Assembly: GCA_022843265.1 (NCBI GenBank)
Contig: JALHNZ010000026.1
Location: 1 to 46,006, forward strand
DNA from: Gemmatimonadaceae bacterium
GTDB taxonomy: Bacteria > Gemmatimonadota > Gemmatimonadetes > Gemmatimonadales > Gemmatimonadaceae
Reading direction: 5' to 3'
DNA length: 46,006 nt
Shown here: one piece after another, positions 25,474 through 34,069 of the stretch
How positions within the stretch are numbered: the first letter of the stretch is position 1
How the letters are laid out: each line of letters starts with the position of its first letter
The notes under the pieces: model-generated
Databases searched by the model: none
Seen by the model: the letters and a program-made list of their open reading frames with translations, nothing else
Told to the model about the DNA's origin: nothing
Made by a program: the position numbers and the translations under genes

Positions 25474-27783
25474 TCAGAGCAGTGCCACCGGGTCGCGGTC
25501 GACGACCAACCGAACGGTGCCGTCACGGGCGGCCGGTGCACGCTCAGCTACGAATCGGCACAGTCTGGTGAGCAATCCCGACTTTGGCGTGCGCAGGAAA
25601 AAATGCCATCGCCAGCGTTCCTTGATGCGGTGGATGGGACACGGAGCAGGCCCAACCACTTCCACCTCACGAATGCCACGACTGCGAAGCAACGCGCGCG
25701 TCCAATCGGCCGTTTCAATGGCCTTCGCACTGGTACTCGCCTCATCTTCGCCGCTGATCACCACGTTGGCCAGACGCACGAAAGGCGGGTACGCCGGTGC
25801 CCGGCGTTCGGCGAGCTCAGCCTCAATAAACCCGCGCACATCGTGTGTGACGGCGCAGTGCACCGCGTGATGCGTGGGACGCCGTGTCTGGATCAACACC
25901 TCGCCTGGCTTGCTGCTGCGACCGGCCCGACCAGCCACTTGACTCAGCAACTGAAAGGTGCGCTCCGCGGCACGAAAATCCGGCAGACTCAGTCCGGTGT
26001 CCGCGTCAATCACACCGACCAGCGTGACATCAGGGAAGTCGAGCCCCTTGGCGATCATCTGCGTGCCGAGCAAAATGTCGACTTCGCGCCGCGCGACACG
26101 ATCCAGAATATTGCTGTGCGCCCATTTACCGCTGGTGGTGTCAACATCCATGCGTGCGATGCGCGCGGACGGGAATCGCTCGCTTACCACACGTTCGACC
26201 TGTTGCGTACCAAGTCCTTTCCGTGCGAGCGCGAGTCCACCGCAAGCACGACATGTTGTGTGAACCGGCGCCCGGTGCTGACAGTAGTGACACACGAGTG
26301 ATTCCGGCACACGATGATACGTGAGCGCAATGGAGCAGTTCGGACACTGCGTGACATCACCGCAATCACGGCACTCGAGAAACGCGGCGAATCCACGACG
26401 GTTCAGCAGCAGAACCGATTGTTCCTCGCGTGCCAAGCGCGTTTCAATGGCCAGCGCCAACTCGGGCGACAGAATGCCAATCGTTTCGTCAAATGGCGCG
26501 TTGGGCGGGCGATTGGCCAACGCATCGCGAACAACGCCGCGCAGGTCAACGACGCGAACCTGCGGCAATGATGCGCCGGTCGCACGCAATGGCAGCTCCA
26601 GTCGCTGAATGAATCCGGTGTCCGCGCGTTCCCACGTTTCGAGCCCTGGCGTGGCACTGCCAAGCACAACCACCGCGCCCTCGGCCTGCGCGCGTACAAT
26701 GGCCGCCTCGCGTGCATGGTAGCGCGGCGTTTCTGCCTGTTTGTAACTCGCATCGTGCTCTTCGTCCACAATGATCACACCAACATTCGTGAGTGGGGCG
26801 AAGAGTGCGGATCGTGCGCCCACCGCAATGCGACGTGTGCCATCACGCAGCGCACGCCACGCGTCGTAGCGTTCCCCGTCGCTCAGCGCCGAATGCAACA
26901 CGGCGACGTCATCACCAAACGCGCCGCGAAACCGATCAACGGCTTGCGGTGTGAGCGCGATTTCCGGGACGAGTACAATGGCAGAACGCCCCTGCTCCGT
27001 GACCAGCCGGCGCAACACTTCGATATACACGAGAGTCTTGCCGCTACCAGTGATGCCGTGCAGCAGGAGCGTCGCGCCGGGCGCCGCATTCACGATGGCA
27101 TGCACTGCGGCGTGTTGCGCGTCGGTTGGTGTGAGCGGCGGCGCCACGACTGCGCGATCGGCAAACGGATCGCGTTGCACAGCTTCGTGCGAGACTTCCA
27201 CCAACTCCTTTTTGACCAGCGCGTCGAGTACGGCGGGCGTGCATCCTGCCTGCGTGATCAGCGACGTGACCGGCGCGTCACCGCCCCGCGATTCGAGCAG
27301 CTCAAAAAGTGCGCGTTGTTTTGGTGCACGCGCAAACGCGGCTTCTCGTGCGAGCAACGACTCGAGTGGAGCCGTGATACGCACACGCCGCTGCGTACGC
27401 ACTGCTGGCGTGGGGACGGTGCTACTGGTGAGCGCCGTGGGGAGCATGGCGCGCACCGTGAGACCGATCGGTGCCGCGTAATACTCCGCAATCCACTCGG
27501 CGGTGTGCAGCAACGCCGGCGGAAACGCCGGCGCTTCGTTCGGAACGGCAATGACGTGCTTGAGGGTAACACCCTCCGGCGCACTCGCAGGCGCGAGCAC
27601 GATGCCAACGACCTTCTTGTTGCGAAACGGCACCACGACGCGTTGCCCGGCTTCAGGCATCGGCAACGCGTCTGGTACGAGGTACGTGAACGTGCGGAAC
27701 AGCGGTACCGGAAGCGCAACGGAGACGCAGCGTGCGCTCACCGCAGACTCCGTTATGACATTCGTCTTGTCCGCGTTGCTCAC
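25474..27783 (-). CDS. priA: primosomal replication restart helicase
   Basis: PriA reloads the replicative helicase at collapsed forks. The N-terminal 3'-DNA-binding domain (CVSVALPVPLFRTFTYLVPD) precedes the superfamily 2 helicase with Walker A LHGITGSGKTLVYIEV and DEEH box VGVIIVDEEHDASYKQ. The zinc region CRDCGDVTQCPNC ... CHYCQHRAPVHTTCRACGG has eight cysteines. Helicase motifs V and VI (GTQMIAKGLDFPDVTLVGVI, SQVAGRAGRSSKPG) and the C-terminal domain VVGPAPCPIHRIKERWRW complete the family. The GTG at 27783 is chosen (about 769 aa). An ATG at 27831 would overlap the epimerase gene and add SPSEAERSEAV-like low-complexity sequence. Confidence 0.95.
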   Translation of the reverse strand: MSNADKTNVITESAVSARCVSVALPVPLFRTFTYLVPDALPMPEAGQRVVVPFRNKKVVGIVLAPASAPEGVTLKHVIAVPNEAPAFPPALLHTAEWIAEYYAAPIGLTVRAMLPTALTSSTVPTPAVRTQRRVRITAPLESLLAREAAFARAPKQRALFELLESRGGDAPVTSLITQAGCTPAVLDALVKKELVEVSHEAVQRDPFADRAVVAPPLTPTDAQHAAVHAIVNAAPGATLLLHGITGSGKTLVYIEVLRRLVTEQGRSAIVLVPEIALTPQAVDRFRGAFGDDVAVLHSALSDGERYDAWRALRDGTRRIAVGARSALFAPLTNVGVIIVDEEHDASYKQAETPRYHAREAAIVRAQAEGAVVVLGSATPGLETWERADTGFIQRLELPLRATGASLPQVRVVDLRGVVRDALANRPPNAPFDETIGILSPELALAIETRLAREEQSVLLLNRRGFAAFLECRDCGDVTQCPNCSIALTYHRVPESLVCHYCQHRAPVHTTCRACGGLALARKGLGTQQVERVVSERFPSARIARMDVDTTSGKWAHSNILDRVARREVDILLGTQMIAKGLDFPDVTLVGVIDADTGLSLPDFRAAERTFQLLSQVAGRAGRSSKPGEVLIQTRRPTHHAVHCAVTHDVRGFIEAELAERRAPAYPPFVRLANVVISGEDEASTSAKAIETADWTRALLRSRGIREVEVVGPAPCPIHRIKERWRWHFFLRTPKSGLLTRLCRFVAERAPAARDGTVRLVVDRDPVALL

Positions 27784-27787
27784 TGCC

Positions 27788-27820
27788 TCGCTGCGCTCAG
27801 CTTCGCTTGGTGACACCAAG
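27788..27820. repeat. palindromic repeat at the epimerase/priA junction
   Basis: CTTGGTGaCACCAAG (27806-27820) is a perfect 7-1-7 inverted repeat. It adjoins CTCGCTGCGCTCAGCTTCGC, itself made of related GC/CTTCGC units. It encodes the epimerase C-terminus in one frame and would encode a PriA extension in another. This looks like a small inserted repeat, though copies elsewhere could not be examined. Confidence 0.45.
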
Positions 27821-28834
27821 TCCGGGGGCATCGCCGAGCGTGATCGAACCGAGTGCGTTGGGCGCGGTGATGGAGGGGCCATCGAATGGATCGTCGGCGA
27901 GCAACGCCGCGCCGTCGAGATCCACGTAATCGAGCAGCGGTGCAAAATGCGCAGCCGATGCAATGCCCAGTGTGGTTTCAATCATGCAGCCACACATGAC
28001 CTGCAGATTGTGCGCGCGAGCGGTGGCAATCATGCGCAGTGCTTCGCGTAGCGAACCGCACTTCATGAGTTTGAGATTAATGCCGTCCACACATTCCGCG
28101 AGCTTGGGAATGTCTGACGCCACCAGACACGATTCGTCGGCAAAAAGCGGCATGGGGCAGCGTTCGCGAATGAAACGCAGGCCGTCGAGATCGTGCGGCG
28201 GCAGCGGTTGCTCCAGCATTTCCACACCGTACTTCACGAGTGTATCGAGCATTGCCAGCGTGCTCTTGGGTGTCCACGCAGCGTTCGCATCAACACGGAT
28301 CACCGCGTTCGGCGCTTCTTCACGCACGATAGCGAGGATTTCACGATCACGCGGTGATCCGAGCTTGACCTTGAGCACGGGAAACGCGGCGGCTTCGCGT
28401 ACGCGCGCGCGCAGCGTTTCATCATCGGGGGCAATGCCAATGGTGAACGATGACTGCGGTGCGTTGGCGGGAGAGAGCCCCCACAGTTTCCAGAGGGGTA
28501 CGCCGAGCCGTTTGCCAACCAGATCGTGCAGCGCCGCGCTCACCGCAGTTTTGGCGGCAGCGTTCCAGCGAATGGCCAGGCTGAGCTCTTTTTCAATAGC
28601 TTCGAGCGACCAACCGTCCGCCTGCTCAAGCAGCGGTTTGAAGCGCTGCAATGCCGCCACCACCGAGTCGGCGTTTTCACCGTAGAAGCGACTTGGTGCG
28701 GCTTCTCCCCACCCTTCCAGGCCATCGTTGTCCCGCAGCTTCACCCACACGACCGACCATGTTGCCGTACCGCCGCGCGCGATAATGAACGGATGTTTCG
28801 TGTGTACTGACAGGACTTCCCAGGAGAGTTGCAT
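27797..28834 (-). CDS. enolase-superfamily dipeptide epimerase (L-Ala-D/L-Glu type)
   Basis: A 345-aa muconate-lactonizing-subgroup enzyme. FPVLKVKLG carries the KxK motif; VIRVDANAAW, EMLEQPL and LFADESC carry the Asp, Glu and Asp metal ligands; INLKLMKCGSL carries the second catalytic Lys. YVDLDGAALLADDPF near the end supplies the DxD motif that binds the dipeptide amino group in dipeptide epimerases. L-Ala-D-Glu from recycled stem peptides is the likely substrate, which would fit the murQ-anmK-nagZ operon in this window; related enzymes accept other dipeptides. The last residues are encoded in a palindromic stretch at 27806-27820. Confidence 0.88.
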   Translation of the reverse strand: MQLSWEVLSVHTKHPFIIARGGTATWSVVWVKLRDNDGLEGWGEAAPSRFYGENADSVVAALQRFKPLLEQADGWSLEAIEKELSLAIRWNAAAKTAVSAALHDLVGKRLGVPLWKLWGLSPANAPQSSFTIGIAPDDETLRARVREAAAFPVLKVKLGSPRDREILAIVREEAPNAVIRVDANAAWTPKSTLAMLDTLVKYGVEMLEQPLPPHDLDGLRFIRERCPMPLFADESCLVASDIPKLAECVDGINLKLMKCGSLREALRMIATARAHNLQVMCGCMIETTLGIASAAHFAPLLDYVDLDGAALLADDPFDGPSITAPNALGSITLGDAPGLGVTKRS

Positions 28835-28900
28835 GGTCGGCGAGGGGAGTGTTGACGGACCGCGAATATTGTCGTGCGGCCGAAGCCGCCGTACTTGAGT

Positions 28901-29902
28901 CTAAGTGGGCGTCACACCGGTCGCACGGGCGGCGCGGGCAGCGCGCGCCTCGGCAGGGGTACCATGCATGGCGAGGAATCCGAGCAGCGCGTCGGCCAGC
29001 TCGAAGCCACGGTCATAACGCTCCGCGGGCAGTTTGGTGAGACAGCGCATGACAATTGCACTCATGGCCGCCGGGACCTCGGGCTGCGCGATATCTGGCG
29101 CCACCGGCTGCTCGTGCACGTGTTTGTAGCCGACCGCGTAGGAATCCGCGCCATCAAACGGCGGATGGCCCGTGAGCATCTCATACAACAGCAAACCAAC
29201 GGCGTACAGATCGCTGCGACCATCGACAAGTCGCCCCATGGCCTGCTCCGGCGACATGTAGTGCGGCGTGCCCATGGCGCGGCCGGTGGCTGTGAGGCGA
29301 CCGTGAAAACGGGCGGTTGCAATACCAAAGTCGGTGAGCACCGCATTCGTGTCTTCATCGAACAACACATTGTCGGGTTTCACATCGCGGTGCACCACGC
29401 CGCGGCGATGCGCGTAGTCGAGCGCGCACGCGACCTGCGCGCCGATGCCTGCCGCCACCTTGGCGGGCAGGCGACGCGAGCGCGACAGCATATCGGCGAG
29501 CGACCCGCCGGCGTAATACGGCATGACCAGATAGACGATGTCGCCCGCGGCGCCTTGATCAAGAATCGCGCATACGTAGGGATGCACCAGCCGTGCGGCC
29601 GCCTCAGCTTCGCGCCGAAATCGCTCTCGCATTTCAGATTCACGCGCCAGTGTGCGATGCAACACCTTGATCACAACCGGTCGCGCGAGAGCAACGTGAC
29701 GCGCGAGATACACATGCGCCATGCCACCACTGCCCAACCGCTTGATCACGGTGTAGCGATTGCCTGTGACCCGTCGCAGGTCAGACAGCTCTTCATCCGG
29801 TGCTTCCAGCGGCGGCGCACTGACATCTGGGAGTGGCACACCGCAGCGTGTACAGCGGGCGGCCGCGGCGCGATTCCAGGTGCCACACTCGGGACAGAAC
29901 AT
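28901..29902 (-). CDS. Hanks-type Ser/Thr protein kinase with N-terminal zinc ribbon
   Basis: A 333-aa kinase. The N-terminus MFCPECGTWNRAAAARCTRC has two CxxC pairs forming a zinc ribbon, followed by a short acidic linker. The kinase domain shows GSGGMAHVYLARH (P-loop), PVVIKVL (Lys), RGVVHRDVKPDNVLF (catalytic loop), LTDFGIATARF (DFG), MGTPHYMSPEQAMG (APE equivalent) and GRSDLYAVGLLLYEMLTGHP. No transmembrane helix or PASTA repeats are present, so it is probably soluble and takes its signal through the ribbon or a partner. The ATG at 29902 is chosen because it opens the zinc ribbon; upstream sequence lies in corA. It follows corA by 47 bp. Confidence 0.93.
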   Translation of the reverse strand: MFCPECGTWNRAAAARCTRCGVPLPDVSAPPLEAPDEELSDLRRVTGNRYTVIKRLGSGGMAHVYLARHVALARPVVIKVLHRTLARESEMRERFRREAEAAARLVHPYVCAILDQGAAGDIVYLVMPYYAGGSLADMLSRSRRLPAKVAAGIGAQVACALDYAHRRGVVHRDVKPDNVLFDEDTNAVLTDFGIATARFHGRLTATGRAMGTPHYMSPEQAMGRLVDGRSDLYAVGLLLYEMLTGHPPFDGADSYAVGYKHVHEQPVAPDIAQPEVPAAMSAIVMRCLTKLPAERYDRGFELADALLGFLAMHGTPAEARAARAARATGVTPT

Positions 29903-29949
29903 GGGCGACGAGACGAGGGAGAGGTGAAAGCGGCAGGACGAAGGTCGCG

Positions 29950-30990
29950 CTACAGAATGCGACGACGACGCAGAAAGAGAAGCAACGCACCACCGATCGC
30001 CAGCTGCAGCACAAGCATAATCCAGAACCCGGACGGCGAGTCCGAGAGGGGAATCTTGTTGAAGTTCATGCCCCACATGCCGCTCACTACGACAAACGGC
30101 AAACTCATGGTGGCCAGCACCGACAAGGCTTTGGTGGTCGCGCCGAGCCGGTTCGATACCTGCGTGAGATAGCTGTCCATCGTGCTGCCCAGAAGATCCC
30201 GATATGTTTCCAGCGAATCGTGGATGCGCAGAATGTGATCGTAAATGTCCCGGAAATACAGCTGCGTGCCAGGCGTGAGGAGCGGGGTCGGACGATTGGC
30301 CAACGTGGCGAGCACCTCACGCTGCGGTGACAGATGCCTGCGTAACGACAGCACCAAACGTTTGACCTGAAAAATGTCCCGCAGCGCGCTTTCGTCAAAA
30401 TCGACAAACACGCGTTCCTCAAGGCCGTCGACAAACTCGTCAATGCGCTCGAGGACGGGGAAGAAGCCATCAATCGTTTCGTCGAGCAGGGCGTGCAGCA
30501 GGCGGTCGAGGCCGTGCGCCATCATATCCGGATTCCGCTCGAGTCGGCCGGCGACCGCCGCGACAGACGGAATGGAGCCGGAAGAAACGGTTACCAAGGC
30601 GTTGTGACTCAGGAACGCATACAGGTCCTGCGTTTCAAGATCGTACGGGTCGTCCGTGGAGTCGCAGAAGGTGACTGCACGCACCACCACAAACAGATAG
30701 CCGTCGTATTCTTCAATCTTGACGCGGGTTGACGGATTGAGCGTGTCTTCGATGGCCAGGGGATGGAAATGAAACACGTGCTCGAGCAGTGCGTGTTGCG
30801 CCGGGCTCTGCGCATCAAGATGCACCCATAGAGCGCCCTCCCGTCGCTCCAACAATCCGACGAGGTCGCGTGGATGGCATGCAACGGCACGCTCATCGCC
30901 GGATCCGTGCCACAGACTGATCACGGGCGTGGCACTATGGCTGTTGCTCTGAACCAGTGATTCCGTCACGGCGTTCTCGGATGCGGCCAT
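29950..30990 (-). CDS. corA: CorA-family divalent cation transporter
   Basis: A 346-aa transporter of Mg2+ (or Co2+/Ni2+), expected as a pentamer. A large cytoplasmic N-terminal domain (LWVHLDAQSPAQHALLEHVF, HPLAIEDTLNPSTRVKIEEY) and a long stalk helix lead to two C-terminal helices. The first is followed by the pore motif GMN within SGMWGMNFNKIPLS, and the second is GFWIMLVLQLAIGGALLLFL, ending in basic residues. The start overlaps the end of the methyltransferase gene by 25 bp, so the two are co-transcribed. Confidence 0.95.
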   Translation of the reverse strand: MAASENAVTESLVQSNSHSATPVISLWHGSGDERAVACHPRDLVGLLERREGALWVHLDAQSPAQHALLEHVFHFHPLAIEDTLNPSTRVKIEEYDGYLFVVVRAVTFCDSTDDPYDLETQDLYAFLSHNALVTVSSGSIPSVAAVAGRLERNPDMMAHGLDRLLHALLDETIDGFFPVLERIDEFVDGLEERVFVDFDESALRDIFQVKRLVLSLRRHLSPQREVLATLANRPTPLLTPGTQLYFRDIYDHILRIHDSLETYRDLLGSTMDSYLTQVSNRLGATTKALSVLATMSLPFVVVSGMWGMNFNKIPLSDSPSGFWIMLVLQLAIGGALLLFLRRRRIL

Positions 30991-31766
30991 TTCACGCCGC
31001 GAATCAGGTGAAATCCAACCGCACGTTCCTGCGATAAATCATGCAGCAGTTGTGTTTCACGATCAACCGCATCGCGTGCCGCACGCCAGCCGAATCGACG
31101 CCAAGCCCGACTCGCGATCTGCAGTTTCTCACGAAGCGTGAATCGCGGCGCGCTGTCTACACGGCCGCGCATGCCACGGTCCGTCCAATCGTCCACTTCA
31201 ATATCAACAAGGCCGGCCTCGCGCATCATCTGCTTCCACTCCACCACGTGGCGCAGCCCGAGCCCCAATCGTTCCACGACCGCCTCACGCTCATCCGCAT
31301 CAAAATCGGCGTTCCACGTGAGCTGACACAACACGACTGGTGCGTACGGTTTTACAACGCGTGCCAACTCGGCGACCGCACGCGCCGGATTGCTTGCCGC
31401 GGCGAGTACCGGTTCTCCAATCGCCCCGTCAAACACCGCGTCGTCAAAGGGCAAGTCGTCGAGCGGTGCACTCTGAAAACTCACCGTGGTTGCGTTGCGT
31501 TCTTTCGCCACACGCACCGCGGCAGCGTTCATGCGTGCACTGTCCGGGTCCACCCCAATCACCGACGCGTGCGTGCGAAGCGCCAACCACTCCGCGTTGC
31601 GTCCATCACCGCAGCCGCTGACGAGCACATCTTTCCCCGCCTCAGCCTCAAGCAAATCCGCGAGCTCGCGATACAACGTTTCCACTGAGCCGCGCCAGCG
31701 ACCGAGCACCACCGACTGCACAAGTCGCAGTACGACGGGAACGGGTGGAACGCGAGAGGCGGGCAT
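30966..31766 (-). CDS. SAM-dependent class I methyltransferase
   Basis: A 266-aa methyltransferase. The SAM-binding motif I is LVSGCGDGRNAEWLALR, followed by VIGVDPDSARMNAAAVRVA (motif II acidic residue), FQSAPLDDLPFDDAVFDGAI and PVVLCQLTWN. The C-terminal part (WKQMMREAGLVDIEVDDWTD) resembles UbiE/methyltransferase-11-type enzymes acting on small molecules or lipids. The substrate is unknown. It lies 12 bp after the propeller lipoprotein gene and overlaps corA. Confidence 0.85.
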   Translation of the reverse strand: MPASRVPPVPVVLRLVQSVVLGRWRGSVETLYRELADLLEAEAGKDVLVSGCGDGRNAEWLALRTHASVIGVDPDSARMNAAAVRVAKERNATTVSFQSAPLDDLPFDDAVFDGAIGEPVLAAASNPARAVAELARVVKPYAPVVLCQLTWNADFDADEREAVVERLGLGLRHVVEWKQMMREAGLVDIEVDDWTDRGMRGRVDSAPRFTLREKLQIASRAWRRFGWRAARDAVDRETQLLHDLSQERAVGFHLIRGVKWPHPRTP

Positions 31767-31778
31767 TGAGCGCGTGCG

Positions 31779-33068
31779 TTACGGCGTGTGGTGCAACGCG
31801 TCGGGTAGCGCCATGCGCACCACAACGGGTGGTGCGTCGTCGCGATCCGTTTGCACGGCAATCAGATCACGTTCACGCACCGCCGCAATCCGCCATTGTC
31901 GACCGAGTGAAAGGCGCGTGATCGGGATCCCCTCCGCGTCGAACACCCACCACACCCAATCGTCGGACGGGTTGCCAACGGGCAGTCGAAGCCAGATCCG
32001 ATCCCAGGGATCGGTGAGCAATCCACTGGCCGTTGCTTTCGTTGGCGGGAACGATGCCTCATCGACAAAACGACGACGTACAGCGGAATCCGAACGCGAG
32101 CGCGCCGTCGACAATACTTCCGACAGAAAGCGTTCACGGTCTTCAGGCGTGACGGCTTCGATGGCGCAATCGAAATCGAGTCGCATGCGCAGCGCACCCG
32201 TTGAATCATGCCGCGCGATTTCGCAGCCCTCGGTATCGGCGACCAGCACACTGTGGGCGCCGAGTGTCCAGAGGGTGGTGCGGCCGTAGGGAATGCTGCC
32301 TGAGCGAATGGGGATATTGTCGCCGCGGGCGCCGGGTCGACCAAGCTGCACCGTGCGTTCCGGGCCACGGAGCTGCAGCAGTGTGTCACGAAACGCACCG
32401 TCAGTGCCGAACCGCAGCAGCGCCATCGCAGCACGCGACACACCAGCACCCTGCTCTTGCGGAAACGCGATGGTGACGGCGATGGGTACGCCACTGTGAA
32501 ACGCGCCGGACACGGTGGCAACGCGCGGCAGCGGGTACGCAATACTGATCGCGTCCCCCAACCCTGATGACGTCACGCGTGTGAGGCGACCAACTTCCCA
32601 GTCCCACAACAGCAGCGTATCCGCGCGATACGGCATGATCGTGGTGCGCGCACTGAACTCGCCTGGCGCGGTGCCGACTTTCCCGATCGGTTCGCCGCGC
32701 CCGCGTCCTGAATTGGGGAAGCGGATCAGCGCGGGTCCACTCTGGCTGTATATCACGATGGACGAATCCGCGAGTGGCTGCAACGCCACCAATCCCACAA
32801 CGCCTTCTGCCTCGGCATTCGCGCCGTTGAGCAACGTATCCAATACACGGAGTGCTTCGTTCGCACGAAGCGAGTCACGCGAAAATCCCGCTGACACAAT
32901 GCGTACGCCCGCACTGTCACGCACCGATGTTCGCGGCGTGTTGTCGGCATCGTTCGACGCCGCGCGCTCGCACGACGCCAGCAGCGATATCGCCATCAGC
33001 AACGCGCACAGCCGACCATACTGTTGACCGCAACGATGGAGATGCCGCCGCACACGCGTGTTCCTCAT
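31779..33068 (-). CDS. beta-propeller lipoprotein of unknown function
   Basis: A 429-aa predicted lipoprotein (LCALLMAISLLASCERA, lipobox LASC). The mature protein resembles six-bladed propellers: RDSAGVRIVSAGFSRDS, ADSSIVIYSQSGPALIRFPN, GRGRGEPIGKVGTAPGEFSA, DTLLLWDWEVGRLTRVTSSG and DPWDRIWLRLPVGN, with the recurring pattern of NHL-type blades. Such proteins are abundant in Gemmatimonadota-like genomes; ligands are unknown. The ATG overlaps the stop of the deacetylase-family gene (ATGA), so its translation is coupled to that gene. Confidence 0.75.
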   Translation of the reverse strand: MRNTRVRRHLHRCGQQYGRLCALLMAISLLASCERAASNDADNTPRTSVRDSAGVRIVSAGFSRDSLRANEALRVLDTLLNGANAEAEGVVGLVALQPLADSSIVIYSQSGPALIRFPNSGRGRGEPIGKVGTAPGEFSARTTIMPYRADTLLLWDWEVGRLTRVTSSGLGDAISIAYPLPRVATVSGAFHSGVPIAVTIAFPQEQGAGVSRAAMALLRFGTDGAFRDTLLQLRGPERTVQLGRPGARGDNIPIRSGSIPYGRTTLWTLGAHSVLVADTEGCEIARHDSTGALRMRLDFDCAIEAVTPEDRERFLSEVLSTARSRSDSAVRRRFVDEASFPPTKATASGLLTDPWDRIWLRLPVGNPSDDWVWWVFDAEGIPITRLSLGRQWRIAAVRERDLIAVQTDRDDAPPVVVRMALPDALHHTP

Positions 33069-34069
33069 GCGTGCACCAGCGCATTGAGATGCGCCATGAC
33101 GGCCTCGGCCGTTTGCACGGGTTCGTATCCACCCTCAAGCGCGCTCACGATACGACCGCCGCACCAGCGATCAGCGCGCCGAGCGAGTTCGCGCGTCATC
33201 TCGGCCATGTGCTCGCTCGTCCACGTGAAGCCGCCAAGCGGATCGCCCGCGAGACTGTCAAATCCGGCACTGAGCAGTACCAGATCGGGCGTCCAGTCGC
33301 GTGTTGCGCTATCCACCGCGTCCCAGAGCGCTTGCGTGTACGCTTCCGGAGCGAGCGCCTCGGACATTGGCACATTCCAGATGGTGTTGAGTGGACCGCG
33401 ATCGGTGTGCGCGCCCGTTCCTGGATACCACGGCCATTGATGCACCGACACAAAATGAATCGCTGCGTTGGACTCGACCAGCGCCTGGGTGCCGTTGCCG
33501 TGGTGCACGTCCCAATCAATAATGAGGACGCGTTCGGCATACTGCTTGTGCAGCGCGTACAAGGCGCCCAGCGCCACGTTGCCAAAGAGACAAAAACCCA
33601 TGGCGCGATCACGCACCGCATGATGGCCCGGTGGACGAACGGCACAGAACGCACGCGTGGCGCGGCCGTCGAAGAGCATATCAACGGCGTCGAGCACACA
33701 ACCCGCGGCTGCCGTTGCGGCGAGATACGAGCCGCTGCTTACCACCGTGTCGGGATCAAGGTGACCACCACCGGACGCGGCGAAATCTTCAATGCGCCGG
33801 ATGTACGCGGCGTCGTGCGCCAGTTCAAGTTCGGCGGGCGTCGCGTGCCGTCCCTCGTGGTGTACCAGCGCGTGAAACAGCTCGGGGTGATACTTGAGCG
33901 CGCTGGGAATGGCCCGGAGCCGACCGACATGCTCCACGTGTTTCCAACCGGTGTCGTGCAGGCCACAATCGGAGTGCGAAATGAAGGCAACGGACATGCT
34001 TGATGTTACGTCACGCGGCGGTGCTGCCGCTACCGGTGCGGCGCGTGTGTTTCCGTTGGCTACGTTCAT
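33065..34069 (-). CDS. histone deacetylase-superfamily hydrolase
   Basis: A 334-aa zinc-dependent deacetylase/amidohydrolase. It contains CAVRPPGHHAVRDRAMGFCL (catalytic His pair), VLIIDWDVHHGNGTQAL (zinc Asp/His), HFVSVHQWPWYPGTG, LSAGFDSLAGDPLGG (second zinc Asp) and SALEGGYEP with the Gly-Gly-Tyr. Bacterial members deacetylate polyamines, acetyl-lysine or small molecules; the substrate here cannot be told. The ATG at 34069 overlaps the upstream stop (ATGA) and is chosen for that coupling. A later ATG at 33997 (MSVAFISHSD) begins the conserved domain and is possible. Confidence 0.92.
   Translation of the reverse strand: MNVANGNTRAAPVAAAPPRDVTSSMSVAFISHSDCGLHDTGWKHVEHVGRLRAIPSALKYHPELFHALVHHEGRHATPAELELAHDAAYIRRIEDFAASGGGHLDPDTVVSSGSYLAATAAAGCVLDAVDMLFDGRATRAFCAVRPPGHHAVRDRAMGFCLFGNVALGALYALHKQYAERVLIIDWDVHHGNGTQALVESNAAIHFVSVHQWPWYPGTGAHTDRGPLNTIWNVPMSEALAPEAYTQALWDAVDSATRDWTPDLVLLSAGFDSLAGDPLGGFTWTSEHMAEMTRELARRADRWCGGRIVSALEGGYEPVQTAEAVMAHLNALVHA

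Noticed and set aside
28874-30172. 432-codon plus-strand open frame
   Set aside because: Antisense to the Ser/Thr kinase and corA, whose catalytic motifs are intact; the frame is His/Arg-rich with no recognisable domain.
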